The notes beneath the pieces are model-generated. The model saw only the letters and a list, made by a program, of their open reading frames with translations. It was not told the DNA's origin and searched no databases. This document shows positions 46,938-56,730 of a stretch of 64,000 nt of DNA, one piece after another (within the stretch, counting starts at the first letter, position 1; each line of letters starts with the position of its first letter). The position numbers and the translations under genes are program-made. Where the stretch lies: assembly GCF_001439635.1 (NCBI RefSeq), contig NZ_LMBZ01000002.1, forward strand, positions 5,891-69,890, written 5' to 3'. This DNA comes from Solibacillus cecembensis (GTDB lineage Bacteria; Bacillota; Bacilli; Bacillales_A; Planococcaceae).

Positions 46938-47690
46938 ATGAACTTAACATTTAGCAATATTTATAATCCCGGTATCATTGAAAAAGATACAAATGATTTC
47001 ACCCATGTTGCGTTTATAGAAGTACCTGAAATGTATGATGGCAATTTTATTAAGTGGAAGGAAATACCTACGCTCGAAAAGCTTAAGCAGGTGGAAAATT
47101 ATATGAAGGAAATGCATCTCGCGCGTGGGCAAAAGCATGTGAAATTTGTTTTCCCTCAGGATGAAAAACTTCCAGATGAGCTTGTTGCGTATTTAACGGA
47201 ACAGCATTATGACATGGGCATTTTGGAAATGTATGCAATCGATCCGAAAACCTTTCCCTCAAACGATAGAAGCTCTGCGCAAATCCAATTTATATCAGAG
47301 GAAACGTTACAGGCATACGGTGACATCCATTATGAAGAAGCAAAACAATGGGGAGAATCGTATGCATTATCGAAGCGAGAGATGTTGAAAAAGGATTACC
47401 GCGACCAACGAAAACAGCAAATAATCGCGCTTGTGGATGGCGAAATTGTCGGTTCAGTCGATATCATTGTGCGAGATCAAACAGCGGAAATTGACAACTT
47501 TTTTGTACTAACAGCATTTCAGCGACAAGGGATTGGCTCACAAATTCAGCAGTTCGTCATGCAGCATTATGCAGAGAAAACGATTATTTTAGTGGCGGAT
47601 GGAGAAGACACGCCAAAGGATATGTACGTCAAGCAAGGCTACCGTTTTATCGGATTTCAATATAATGCATTGAAGGCGGATATTGAATAA
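46938..47690 (+). CDS. GNAT family N-acetyltransferase
   Basis: A 250-residue protein with the GNAT domain in the C-terminal half: VDGEIVGSVDIIVRDQTAEI, NFFVLTAFQRQGIGSQIQQF (motif A, acetyl-CoA pyrophosphate loop RQGIGS) and DMYVKQGYRFIG. The N-terminal ~110 residues are a degenerate GNAT-like half. The acceptor is unknown. Ribosome binding site TAGGAGCG. Terminator follows. Confidence 0.87.
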   Translation: MNLTFSNIYNPGIIEKDTNDFTHVAFIEVPEMYDGNFIKWKEIPTLEKLKQVENYMKEMHLARGQKHVKFVFPQDEKLPDELVAYLTEQHYDMGILEMYAIDPKTFPSNDRSSAQIQFISEETLQAYGDIHYEEAKQWGESYALSKREMLKKDYRDQRKQQIIALVDGEIVGSVDIIVRDQTAEIDNFFVLTAFQRQGIGSQIQQFVMQHYAEKTIILVADGEDTPKDMYVKQGYRFIGFQYNALKADIE

Positions 47691-47692
47691 TG

Positions 47693-47729
47693 AAAAAGGT
47701 GTATTCCGAAAACAGGAATGCACCTTTTT
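47693..47729 (+). terminator. Intrinsic terminator
   Basis: AAAAAGGTGTATTCC pairs with GGAATGCACCTTTTT with one G-T pair, just past the GNAT stop. Confidence 0.8.
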
Positions 47730-47797
47730 AAATGTTTTACGTTATTTTACTAATAATCTCCACTCGTTCGTCTAACTAAGTAAGAGAGGTGAGAGCC

Positions 47798-48292
47798 ATG
47801 GACTTTGAACAGATTTATGAGCAGCATTTCGGGAAAATATACCAATACATACGCTATATGGTGACGAATGCCGAGCTAGCGGAGGATTTAACGCAGGAAA
47901 CATTTCTCCGAGTGTATAAAAATACGTTTCGTCACGAGGCAAGCATCACTACTTATATTCGCCAAATTGCTCGTAATATTGTGTATGACTATTATCGTAA
48001 AAAAGCATTAATTCAATGGTTACCGTTTACAAAATCACATGAGCAGGAGGAAATGATTTATGTGCCTCATGATTGGATTGTGCAATCGGAAACTCGAAAA
48101 GCTTTATATGAAGCGTTGCAAAAGCTAAAGCCTATTCAGCGAGAAGTTTTGATTTACCGGAAAATCGAGGAATTATCAATCCAAGAAACATGTGAAATTA
48201 TGAGCGTCTCTGCGATGAAAGTGGCAAACACGCAGCGGAGTGCAATGAAGACATTAGAGCAAGTATTAGGAGGTGAGCGAGATGGATATTGA
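47798..48292 (+). CDS. ECF (sigma-70 family) RNA polymerase sigma factor
   Basis: A 164-residue ECF sigma factor. Region 2: FEQIYEQHFGKIYQYIRYMV, AELAEDLTQETFLRVYKN and ARNIVYDYYRKKALI. Region 4: ALQKLKPIQREVLIYRKIEE and SIQETCEIMSVSAMKVANTQ. I chose ATG 47798, with AGAGGTGAG 3 bases upstream, over a GTG at 47789. Its stop overlaps the next gene by 11 bp, so the partner is coupled. CGTCTA at 47769 resembles an ECF-type -10, which would allow autoregulation; the -35 is poor. Confidence 0.9.
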   Translation: MDFEQIYEQHFGKIYQYIRYMVTNAELAEDLTQETFLRVYKNTFRHEASITTYIRQIARNIVYDYYRKKALIQWLPFTKSHEQEEMIYVPHDWIVQSETRKALYEALQKLKPIQREVLIYRKIEELSIQETCEIMSVSAMKVANTQRSAMKTLEQVLGGERDGY

Positions 48293-49145
48293 AAAAAAGT
48301 TAGCGGAATTGAATCAGATGCCAGAGGATGAACAGCTAAAGCGGAAAATTCAATCTGTTATTGTCGAGCAAAAAGCACCGAAAAAACGGGGGAGCGTGTG
48401 GAAAGAGATCACGATGATTGTGGCGATTTGTAGTGTGGCTTTCTTTTTATTTGTGACGGGTACATCGCAAACAAACCAAGCGACGAGTAATGAAATAGAA
48501 CATATATATACGTACTTTGGGGGTGAGGAAAATGAGTTCCGTGCACGAACTTCGACTTTATATGTGGGTGTTCAAGAAATGACGAATGCTACAACAACCG
48601 CCTTTTTTGAACATATTGAGACGATGGAAAAAATGGAGAATGGCTATTTAGGTGACTATATTGTTGATGTCATCGTCGTACAAAATAACGAGCAACATCG
48701 TTATCAAATTTCCAATGTTTCATTATACGATGTGGATAACGGGGTTTATTATAACGGTGAAGGGGCACTTTTTGGGGAGGTCTTCCAAGTGCTTCATAAA
48801 CCTAAAATAAATTCATATTCTTTTATCGTCCCTTTAGGAGTTATTCTCATGAATTTTTTACAGTGGGCTTACTATAAATATCGGAAAATTAAAGCAGAAA
48901 ATCCATTTGGAGATAACTGGGGATTTTTTGCGGTTCCGTTGTTTAGTCTTGTTTGTATTTTTGCTTACCATGCGTTTGTCGGTCCGCTATATAAGCCGAT
49001 TCTAATTATGTTGTCTATTTTGTTCGGCTACATGTTACTAAGGGTTGTGAAGCGTCATGCAAAAACATATATCATTTTAAAAGTTGAAACGTATAAGGCA
49101 ATTGCCACAACAATCCTATTAATTATTTTAATCCTCATATATTAA
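48282..49145 (+). CDS. Polytopic membrane protein, probable anti-sigma factor
   Basis: A 287-residue protein: cytoplasmic N-terminus of ~45 residues (MDIEKKLAELNQMPEDEQLK), TM1 ~48-64, an extracellular loop of ~125 residues, then four TM segments in the last 110 residues. There is no zinc anti-sigma HxxxCxxC motif. Operon position directly behind an ECF sigma gene, with an 11-bp overlap, is the main evidence that it holds the sigma factor inactive at the membrane. AGGAGGTG precedes ATG 48282. Confidence 0.7.
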   Translation: MDIEKKLAELNQMPEDEQLKRKIQSVIVEQKAPKKRGSVWKEITMIVAICSVAFFLFVTGTSQTNQATSNEIEHIYTYFGGEENEFRARTSTLYVGVQEMTNATTTAFFEHIETMEKMENGYLGDYIVDVIVVQNNEQHRYQISNVSLYDVDNGVYYNGEGALFGEVFQVLHKPKINSYSFIVPLGVILMNFLQWAYYKYRKIKAENPFGDNWGFFAVPLFSLVCIFAYHAFVGPLYKPILIMLSILFGYMLLRVVKRHAKTYIILKVETYKAIATTILLIILILIY

Positions 49146-49148
49146 CAA

Positions 49149-49183
49149 AATGCCCCTTCTTATTTCGCAGAAGGGGCATTACA
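49149..49183. terminator. Bidirectional intrinsic terminator
   Basis: AATGCCCCTTCT pairs perfectly with AGAAGGGGCATT; between convergent anti-sigma and EamA genes. Confidence 0.85.
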
Positions 49184-49193
49184 CTAGGCATCT

Positions 49194-50087
49194 TTAATCC
49201 GACTTTAACGCAATATAAACCATCATAAATAAAATAAAAGACGTGCCAAACCATTGGAATGCGCCAAATGGTTCGTTTAGCCATATAACCGTTGCGAGCA
49301 CAGCGGTAAGTGGTTCGACATTACCAAGAAGGCTCGTTTCCTTTGCTGATAACGTTTGTAAGCTTTCGATGTAAAACCAAAATGATAGCATAGTCCCAAA
49401 AATGACGACAATGATCAAGTAAATAACCGTAGTTGCGGTCCAACTGCTAACGTCCACTTGCCACGGTGGGTGGATAAAACTCATCGTTGTACCTGCCAGC
49501 ACCATTGCCCATCCAACAACAACAAGTGAATCAAATTGTTTGAGTAGTGGAATGGCATACAGTGTGTAAAAGGCAAGGCTCACACCAGATAATAGCCCCC
49601 AAATAATAGCTGGCATCGGAACCGCAAGTGCGGATAGAGAGCCATTCGTTAATAAAAAGAAACTTCCGGATAATGCGAGAACGATTGTAACGGCATCTTT
49701 TTTTGTAAACTTTGACTGGCCGCGTAATGCGACGTACACAATAATCATGACGGGTGCTAAGTATTGTAGCAACGTAGCAACCGCCGCATTGCCTTCTTTA
49801 ATCGAAGCCATATATGTATATTGCACCGCGAGCATCCCAACAATCGCAAAAATAACGAGGCGCAATGCAGTAAATTTTTGCTGCCAAATGGCGATTATTT
49901 GCGTACGATCTTTAAATATTGCTTGTGTGACTAATAATAATGTTCCCGCAATGAGCAGGCGAGTCGAAACAAGCCAGCTTACTTCAATACCTTCTGAGAA
50001 AAGCTGCTGGGCGACCGTTCCACCGAGCCCCCAAAAAAAGCACCCTACTATAACAAGTATAAATCCTATGTATCGTTTATTTTGCAT
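49194..50087 (-). CDS. EamA/DMT family transporter
   Basis: A 297-residue drug/metabolite transporter with ten TM helices in two EamA repeats: FILVIVGCFFWGLGGTVAQQ begins the first; VPMPAIIWGLLSGVSLAFYTLYAIP begins the second in part, and SLLGNVEPLTAVLATVIWLNE is the conserved late motif. The family exports amino acids, purines or other metabolites; substrate unknown. Start ATG 50087 has GAGGTTCG upstream. Single gene. Confidence 0.9.
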   Translation of the reverse strand: MQNKRYIGFILVIVGCFFWGLGGTVAQQLFSEGIEVSWLVSTRLLIAGTLLLVTQAIFKDRTQIIAIWQQKFTALRLVIFAIVGMLAVQYTYMASIKEGNAAVATLLQYLAPVMIIVYVALRGQSKFTKKDAVTIVLALSGSFFLLTNGSLSALAVPMPAIIWGLLSGVSLAFYTLYAIPLLKQFDSLVVVGWAMVLAGTTMSFIHPPWQVDVSSWTATTVIYLIIVVIFGTMLSFWFYIESLQTLSAKETSLLGNVEPLTAVLATVIWLNEPFGAFQWFGTSFILFMMVYIALKSD

Positions 50088-50284
50088 GACGAACCTCTTT
50101 ATCTAGTAATATTTCTATTTTACCGAAATTTCTGTAAAAATACTATATGCAGTTGACGAATATCCTAAAGATATGGGTATTCATTATGTATATTTCACTA
50201 AAATGAAATTTTTTTAAAATAATTGTAACCTTTTTGATTAACATGCTACTAATCTAACGAGAACACGGAGAGGAATGACAAATT

Positions 50285-51844
50285 ATGAACATGAATATGA
50301 AACGTATTACACCATTAGCACTATCTGCATTATTACTAGGAACGGTAGCAGCAGGTGCAGAATCACCAGCAAAAATTAATGCACCAGTACAAATCGAGGA
50401 AACGACGGAAATGAATAATATTGCTTCGTTCGTGCAAATGCAAGGTACAATCGATTCTATTGAAAATCGCAAAGACCAAACATTTTTCAGCACAGCGGAT
50501 AAAAATAATCCATTCAATTTCACAACAAATGAAGACACACTTATTTTCGATAAAAAAGGAAATAAAGTAGAGCTGAAAAAAGGCGATAAAGTTTCGATTT
50601 ATACGCATGCAAATCAGCCGATGCTAGCGATTTATCCACCACAATATAACCCAGCTGTAATCATTGTAGAGGATGAAAAATTAGCGAGTTCTGCGAAAGT
50701 AACAACATTTAATGAAGAGTTTTTAAGTGAAGACGAAGATTTAAAATTAAACATTGGCGATGACACAGTGATCGTTAATGAAAAAGGTGAAAAACTAGGT
50801 AAGGAAGCACTTGCAGGTAAAGACGCGATTGTCTTTTATACATTTGCAACATTCAGCATCCCAGCTCAAACAACACCTGAGAAAATTATCGTATTGTCAA
50901 AAGATGAGAACGATTCAGCTGACGAGAAACCAGCACTTGAAGTGGCACCATTCACAAATGTCAAAGGGGCTATTAGCTCAGTTGAAAAGCTAGCGAACGG
51001 CACGACTCAGTTCAGCGTAATGGATGAAAACAATCCATTCCATTTCACGACTGACAAAAATACGATTGTATTAGACAAAAAAGGAAATAAAGTAGAGCTG
51101 AAAAAAGGCGATAAAGTTTCGATGTATATGCATGCAAATCAGCCAATGCTATTGATTTTCCCACCACAATATAGTCCAGCAGTAGTTATAGTAGAAGATG
51201 AAAAATCACCAACAAATGTTGTTGTAACAGATTTCAATGAAGAGTTCATCAATAAAGAAAATGATTTAAAATTAAACATTAGCGACAAAACAGTAATCGT
51301 TAATGCAAAAGGTGAAAAAGTAGGTAAAGAAGCACTTTTAGAAAATCATCACGCGATTGTTTTCTATGGCGCGACAACACGCAGCATTCCAGCACAAACA
51401 TCACCAGACAAAATTGTTGTTTTCCCGAAAGTAACGGATGAAATCGTTGCTGAAGAAGGCGAAAAGGCAGCTGTTTTGGAAGAAGCAAAAGAAGTGAATG
51501 AAGTAGTTGTAGAAGAAGCGAAAGAACAAGCAGCTGTTACGGAAGAAGCGAAAGAAATCGATGCTAAAATTGCTACACTAATCGGTAAAGATATTCGTGA
51601 AGTAGACGGCAAAGTAATGGTACCACTACGTAAAGTTGCAGAAGGATTAGGATTTAAAGTGGATACGACAACAACTAAAACAGGTGCAATCGTTTCAAAA
51701 GGTGCATTATCATACACAATTACACGTGGTGAAAAAACGTACGGACATAACCGCGCGTTAGCACAATTTGAAGTAGCGCCGGCATTACTTGAATCAGGTA
51801 AAACGTATGTAGAATACGATTTTGCATTACAGTTATTAAACTAA
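50285..51844 (+). CDS. Secreted protein with two tandem ~155-residue repeats and a C-terminal copper amine oxidase N-domain-like module
   Basis: A 519-residue exported protein. Signal peptide ~1-25 (ends AGAESPAK). Two tandem units (~residues 45-200 and 220-375) share NPF.FTT......DKKGNKVELKKGDKVS.Y and long identical stretches in DNA. Then comes a Glu/Ala-rich helical linker (EEAKEVNEVVVEEAKEQAAV) and a copper amine oxidase N-terminal-like domain at ~445-519 (GKVMVPLRKVAEGLGFKV), which is common in wall-associated proteins of Bacilli. Function unknown; a stalk or wall-binding role is plausible. Next to it is an SLH-anchored amidase. Confidence 0.75.
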   Translation: MNMNMKRITPLALSALLLGTVAAGAESPAKINAPVQIEETTEMNNIASFVQMQGTIDSIENRKDQTFFSTADKNNPFNFTTNEDTLIFDKKGNKVELKKGDKVSIYTHANQPMLAIYPPQYNPAVIIVEDEKLASSAKVTTFNEEFLSEDEDLKLNIGDDTVIVNEKGEKLGKEALAGKDAIVFYTFATFSIPAQTTPEKIIVLSKDENDSADEKPALEVAPFTNVKGAISSVEKLANGTTQFSVMDENNPFHFTTDKNTIVLDKKGNKVELKKGDKVSMYMHANQPMLLIFPPQYSPAVVIVEDEKSPTNVVVTDFNEEFINKENDLKLNISDKTVIVNAKGEKVGKEALLENHHAIVFYGATTRSIPAQTSPDKIVVFPKVTDEIVAEEGEKAAVLEEAKEVNEVVVEEAKEQAAVTEEAKEIDAKIATLIGKDIREVDGKVMVPLRKVAEGLGFKVDTTTTKTGAIVSKGALSYTITRGEKTYGHNRALAQFEVAPALLESGKTYVEYDFALQLLN

Positions 51845-51862
51845 ACGGCTCAACCAATGATC

Positions 51863-51897
51863 GCATGAGAATCGAACGGTGATTCTCATGCTTTTTA
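51863..51897 (+). terminator. Intrinsic terminator
   Basis: GCATGAGAATC pairs perfectly with GATTCTCATGC, then TTTTT. Confidence 0.85.
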
Positions 51898-52079
51898 GTT
51901 GAAACCCGTACGGAAGATAACTCCAAGTTTTGGTGATTAGTCCAAACGGTGTAAAATGTAATAGCATTGTAATGGAAATGTAACAAGATTTTGATGTTTA
52001 TTCCCATTTTACCTATATAAATTTAGCATTCACTCCGATACAATAACTAGTGACTAGCTTGAGAAAGGAACTAAAGACA

Positions 52080-53990
52080 ATGAAACAAAAATTGATGACA
52101 TTTTTTGTTGCGATTCTCCTTGTTTGTACGCTAGCCGTTAATCCAACTTCGGCAAACGTCAAATTTGTAGATGTTGCGACAACCCATCCTGCATATGATG
52201 AAATTCAGTACTTGATTAACCTGGGTGCGATCAGAGGCTATGATGAAAAGGGAAAGACTTATTACAAGCCAAATATTAGTGTTACGCGCGGACATGCAGC
52301 GAAAATGGTTGTCATTTCTGCAGGTCATGAACCACTAAAAGTGAGCAAATCTACATTCACTGATGTAAAAGCAGGTACAGAAATTTCTGGTTATGTAGAG
52401 CGTGCCATTGAACTTGGCATATTCGAAAAGAAATCGACTAAATTTAATCCAAATGATCCATTAACACGTGAAGAAATGAGTTCAGTTTTAGCAAAAGCGT
52501 TTGATATTAACATAGCGGATTATCAAAGTTTGCCAATGGTATTCCCAGATATTCCTGCAACAAATACATATGCTTCATCGATTAAAGCGATTTATTATAA
52601 TGGTATAACAAACGGCAGTGATGGAAAGTACATGCCGAAAAGTGCGGTGACACGTGCGCAGTTTGCATCTTTTATCGCACGTGCGAAAAGTGATAAATAC
52701 CGTTTAGATTTACCAGAAATTCCAGAGCAAGTCGATACATCTCAAGTTATTGGTACCATTGCAGTGACAACGGACGCATTAAATGTCCGTAAAAAACCGG
52801 ATACAAATGCGACTGTGTTAGGAAAAGTTGATACGGGCGGTAAGCTTTCCGTTTATGCGATTGAAGGTAGCTGGCTAAAGGTTTCTTACAAAGGCCAGTA
52901 TGGCTATGTGAGTAAATCTTACACAAAATATTTGGATGCTAATGGAAATCCAATCGGTGCTGCTATGAAAGAAGTGACAGCAAACGAAACGTTAAATGTG
53001 TATGTGAAACCGACATCAAGTTCAAAAAAAATAGGGACAGTTGTACAAGATGCGACCGTTTCAGTTTATAACGAAAGTAGCGGTTATTATTTAACAACAG
53101 TTGACGGCTTACCAGGATATATTGTAAAAGCAAATACGACAACTGTGGAAAATGAAAATGAAACCCCAGATGTAGAAAACCCGGAACCAACGCCAACACC
53201 TGATCCAATTCCGGATGATTCAGTGAATACATCAGACTTAATGGGTAAGGTGACGGTGAATGGATTAAACATGCGTGAATCAGCGGATAATAGTTCGAAA
53301 TCAGTTGCAACATTATCGAAAGGCTCGATGGTATCGGTAAACTCGATTTCTGGTTTTTGGGCAAAAGTGACGGCAAATGGTCAAACAGGCTATGTGCATA
53401 AATCGTATATTAAACTCATCAATCAAGCAGGGAATGCTGTAAAAAATCGCGTTATTATCATTGATCCAGGGCATGGTGGGAAAGATCCAGGTACTGGGAA
53501 GGATGGACATACTGAAAAAGCCATTACGCTTAAAGTTGGAAATCTAGTACGCCAAAAGTTAGAGGCTGCCGGTGCGACTGTTCATATGACGAGAACGGGT
53601 GATTCGTATCCGACACTACAAGACCGTGTCGCTTTTACAAAAGCAAAGCACGGTGAAATTTTTGTCAGCGTCCATGTCAATTCCGCTTCATCTACTTCAG
53701 CAAGTGGCACAGAAACGTACTACAATGTTTCCGCTGGTGACCAATTTGAAGAGGATAAATTATTAGCGAAATATATAAATAATGAAATTGTAAAGAATGC
53801 GAATATGAAAGACCGTGGTGTCAAAGAAGGTCCGTTTTATGTTATTAAAAATATGATTATCCCATCTGTGCTAGTAGAGCTTGGTTTCCTGACGAACGCA
53901 TCAGATCGCGATAAACTAACAAACGATAAGTATGCAGAAATTTTTGCACAATCGATTTACAACGGGATTGTTCAGTATTATACAAAGTAA
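52080..53990 (+). CDS. SLH-anchored N-acetylmuramoyl-L-alanine amidase with SH3b repeats
   Basis: A 636-residue exported wall hydrolase. Signal peptide ~1-25; three SLH domains (~28-205: HPAYDEIQYLINLGAIRGYD, ERAIELGIFEKKSTKFNPND, IKAIYYNGITNGSDGKYMPK) that bind secondary wall polymer; three SH3b domains (~217-280, 290-350, 388-448), a Pro-rich linker between the second and third; and an Amidase_3 domain (~455-636) with zinc ligands in DPGHGGKDPG, DGHTEKA and VSVHVNSAS and catalytic Glu in VLVELGFLTN. It cleaves the MurNAc-L-Ala bond. ATG 52080 has AAAGGAA upstream; a frame start at 52050 was rejected. Terminator follows. Confidence 0.93.
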   Translation: MKQKLMTFFVAILLVCTLAVNPTSANVKFVDVATTHPAYDEIQYLINLGAIRGYDEKGKTYYKPNISVTRGHAAKMVVISAGHEPLKVSKSTFTDVKAGTEISGYVERAIELGIFEKKSTKFNPNDPLTREEMSSVLAKAFDINIADYQSLPMVFPDIPATNTYASSIKAIYYNGITNGSDGKYMPKSAVTRAQFASFIARAKSDKYRLDLPEIPEQVDTSQVIGTIAVTTDALNVRKKPDTNATVLGKVDTGGKLSVYAIEGSWLKVSYKGQYGYVSKSYTKYLDANGNPIGAAMKEVTANETLNVYVKPTSSSKKIGTVVQDATVSVYNESSGYYLTTVDGLPGYIVKANTTTVENENETPDVENPEPTPTPDPIPDDSVNTSDLMGKVTVNGLNMRESADNSSKSVATLSKGSMVSVNSISGFWAKVTANGQTGYVHKSYIKLINQAGNAVKNRVIIIDPGHGGKDPGTGKDGHTEKAITLKVGNLVRQKLEAAGATVHMTRTGDSYPTLQDRVAFTKAKHGEIFVSVHVNSASSTSASGTETYYNVSAGDQFEEDKLLAKYINNEIVKNANMKDRGVKEGPFYVIKNMIIPSVLVELGFLTNASDRDKLTNDKYAEIFAQSIYNGIVQYYTK

Positions 53991-53997
53991 GTCAATC

Positions 53998-54034
53998 AAC
54001 CTGTCAAGCTCCAATTGGAATTGGCAGGTTTTTC
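53998..54034 (+). terminator. Intrinsic terminator
   Basis: AACCTGTCAA pairs with TTGGCAGGTT (one G-T), then T-run, 8 bases past the amidase stop. Confidence 0.8.
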
Positions 54035-54249
54035 TGTTGTGCAAACGAAAAAATTTCCTTATACTGGATATGGTTAGGGCTTTACATGAGTAATATTAAA
54101 TAAATGAAACTTATTAATCTAAGATAACGTATAAAAGGTTATGAGAAGATAATGATAAAATGTATTTTCTTTCAAAAGGGCCTATAAAAATCAATATTGT
54201 GAAGGCTTATTAAATAATTAGCACTTCATGAATTTTAGGGGGGAAACCG

Positions 54250-55152
54250 GTGACTTTACAGTTAGAAAAAGTAACAAAGCGTTATAGAGATTTTACCGCG
54301 GTGCAAAATCTGAATTTTACCATTTCAAAAGGTGAAATTTTTGGCCTAATTGGTCAAAATGGAGCAGGGAAAACGACGACATTCCGCATGATATTGGATT
54401 TGCAAGATACAACGGAAGGCATAATTATGTGGGATGGCAAGCCGATTAAGAAAATTAATCGTGATATTTTAGGGTATTTACCGGAAGAGCGCGGGATCTT
54501 TCCACAAATGAAGGTGGAGGAGCAGTTGTTTTTCTTTGGTGAATTACGTGGCATGGAAAAGGAAACGCTCAAAAAGGAAATTGACTTTTGGATTATGCGC
54601 TTTGATTTGCAGGAAAAGCGTCATGATAAGGCGGAAACATTATCAAAAGGGAACCAGCAGAAAGTACAGTTAATCGCGAGTTTCCTGCATCGTCCGAAGT
54701 TTTTAATTTTAGATGAGCCATTTAGCGGACTGGACCCTGTAAATATGGAGCTACTGAAAAATGCGATTTTATTTTTAAAAGAGCAAGGGATGACGATTTT
54801 ATTTTCAAGTCATCAAATGGATAATGTCGAGGAATTATGCGATCATTTATGTTTACTAAAGCGCGGTGAATCACTGTTTTCTGGTTCATTGCTCGATTTA
54901 AAAAAGCAATATGGCAAAACGAAATTAACGGTCCATTCTGATATGGCTGATACCGACCTTGAAAAACTGTCAGGCGTAAAGCATGTTGGGCGTGATCGCG
55001 ATGGTCATGCGGTATTGACGTTGGAGGATGAATCTTATGCGCGTGCGTTATTTGAGCATTTTTCGAATGGGCAATACATTGAAAAATTCAGCCTAGATTA
55101 TTTATCTCTTCATGAGATTTTCAAAGAGAAAGTTGGTGCGACTCATGTCTAA
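54250..55152 (+). CDS. ABC exporter ATP-binding protein (YhaQ/NatA-like)
   Basis: A 300-residue ATPase: Walker A GQNGAGKTTT, signature LSKGNQQKVQ, Walker B FLILDEP, H-loop SSHQMD, and a C-terminal ~75-residue extension typical of NatA/YhaQ. With the YhaP-like permease it probably exports sodium or an organic compound; substrate inferred from family only. GTG start behind AGGGGGG. The last 8 bp overlap the permease start (ATGTCTAA). Confidence 0.9.
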   Translation: MTLQLEKVTKRYRDFTAVQNLNFTISKGEIFGLIGQNGAGKTTTFRMILDLQDTTEGIIMWDGKPIKKINRDILGYLPEERGIFPQMKVEEQLFFFGELRGMEKETLKKEIDFWIMRFDLQEKRHDKAETLSKGNQQKVQLIASFLHRPKFLILDEPFSGLDPVNMELLKNAILFLKEQGMTILFSSHQMDNVEELCDHLCLLKRGESLFSGSLLDLKKQYGKTKLTVHSDMADTDLEKLSGVKHVGRDRDGHAVLTLEDESYARALFEHFSNGQYIEKFSLDYLSLHEIFKEKVGATHV

Positions 55153-56377
55153 ATTTTCTGTGCTGGTGAAGCAATTATATAAACAAAAAATACGTACATT
55201 AACTTTTCGCCTAATGACCTTGTTATATTTAGGACTCATTTGTGCATTTATCTTTTGGCCGGAAATTAAAGGGCTACTGTTTTCAGATGATGCTGAAATC
55301 GTAAGTGTTGTGAACGAAACAGATTTTGACGTAGCACCATTTTTACAAGGCAATGATCAATTTGACTGGCAAGTAGTCGATGCGGATAGTGCGAAGAAAA
55401 ATGTAGAAGAAGGCGAGTATTATGCAAATGTAACGCTTACTGATGACCAAGGGAAGCTTTCTGCAAATATTACGTCATTAGATCCATTACCACTAAATGA
55501 CCAACAATCGATTTCTGGTCTTATAAGTCAAATGGGCCAAATGTATGCGATGGCGCAAATGGATTTAACAGCGGAGCAGCAGGCGGTATTATTATCAGCG
55601 GAGCCAATCATTTCGATGCATACATTAAATGAGCAGGCAAGTGATGGCAAATCGACAGAAGAAAAACAAGCGGGCATTTTTGTATCGTATGCAATAGGCT
55701 TTGTTATTTATATTTTTGTTGCAACGTATTTATCGATGATTACGACAGAGGTTGCATCGGAGAAAGGCTCGCGTGCACTGGAAATGCTACTCGTAAGTGT
55801 GAAGCCTGAAACGCATTTCCGTTCGAAACTAATTGGGGTCTTTTTAGTGGCTATTACGCAATTTGCCATCATATTTGGTGCACTGTTCCTGTTGTTACGC
55901 TTTACGTATGGCGGCGAAAAATGGACGCTTGTCACGGATTTACTAGAATCGATGTCAATCGGTTATTTCCTATACGTCATCGGTTTCTTATTCGGAACAA
56001 TCTTAATGTACTTAATTTTAGGGGCATTATTCGGTTCGCTTGTGTCTAAAGTAGAGGAAGCCGGACAGGTAATGATGCCGGCACTCATGATGACATTAAT
56101 CGGTTTCTACGTCATGATTTCAGGTATGGGTAACCCGGATACACTGTTAATTAAAGTATTCTCGTACATTCCATTTACATCTGGAATGGTGATGCCAATG
56201 CGTATTGGAGCAACGGATATAAGTAGTATTGAGCCGATTATTTCATTCGTTTTACTTGTTGGGACGACGTTATTGCTATACGTCATTAGCTTAACGTTCT
56301 ATAAACGTAGCGTGCTGACGTATTCATCTGGTGGATTGATTCAAAAAATTAAAACGGTGTTTAAAGTGACGACTTAA
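55145..56377 (+). CDS. ABC exporter permease (YhaP/NatB-like)
   Basis: A 410-residue ABC-2 permease: TM1 ~25-45, an extracellular domain of ~150 residues, then five TM segments from residue ~185. Typical motifs are ATYLSMITTEVASEKGSRALEM and a late SLVSKVEEAGQVMMPALMMT. It pairs with the ATPase upstream. I chose ATG 55145, which overlaps the ATPase stop; a frame start at 55112 was rejected. Terminator at 56483. Confidence 0.9.
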   Translation: MSKFSVLVKQLYKQKIRTLTFRLMTLLYLGLICAFIFWPEIKGLLFSDDAEIVSVVNETDFDVAPFLQGNDQFDWQVVDADSAKKNVEEGEYYANVTLTDDQGKLSANITSLDPLPLNDQQSISGLISQMGQMYAMAQMDLTAEQQAVLLSAEPIISMHTLNEQASDGKSTEEKQAGIFVSYAIGFVIYIFVATYLSMITTEVASEKGSRALEMLLVSVKPETHFRSKLIGVFLVAITQFAIIFGALFLLLRFTYGGEKWTLVTDLLESMSIGYFLYVIGFLFGTILMYLILGALFGSLVSKVEEAGQVMMPALMMTLIGFYVMISGMGNPDTLLIKVFSYIPFTSGMVMPMRIGATDISSIEPIISFVLLVGTTLLLYVISLTFYKRSVLTYSSGGLIQKIKTVFKVTT

Positions 56378-56482
56378 TGTGCTAGATGGAATGAATATTT
56401 TGCGGAAATCGCTAGAACATATGAGGTAGACGGATAAATTTCGGAAATGACGGATAACCGTAAAATATATATCAACGAATAA

Positions 56483-56518
56483 GGGCACTCCTACTTATAC
56501 AAGCGGGAGTGTCTTTTT
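56483..56518. terminator. Bidirectional intrinsic terminator
   Basis: GGGCACTCC pairs with GGGAGTGTC (one G-T), with T-run on the plus strand; its left arm overlaps the end of the small minus-strand gene. Confidence 0.65.
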
Positions 56519-56730
56519 CTGTTGATTTGCCAAAAGAGGAGCGTTAATGTGAGTAAAATAATCATAGTAAAACCTACATATCGCCATGCATTATTTGCAC
56601 CAATAAAATAATAGGCAATCGGTAAAAATGTTAGCGTACTCAGCAGTAGTGCATGCCATGACTTTTTTACAATACCAACAAAAAAAGCAACGATTGAAAT
56701 GAGAAATGAAAGATACCACAAAGATAACAT
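56491..56730 (-). CDS. Small membrane protein, 79 residues
   Basis: Two to three TM segments (SLWYLSFLISIVAFFVGIV; ALLLSTLTFLPIAYYFIG; VGFTMIILLTLTLLFW) and a basic C-terminus. GAGGCG precedes the ATG by 8 bases. No family recognised. Converges with the YhaP-like gene. Confidence 0.6.
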   Translation of the reverse strand: MLSLWYLSFLISIVAFFVGIVKKSWHALLLSTLTFLPIAYYFIGANNAWRYVGFTMIILLTLTLLFWQINRKRHSRLYK

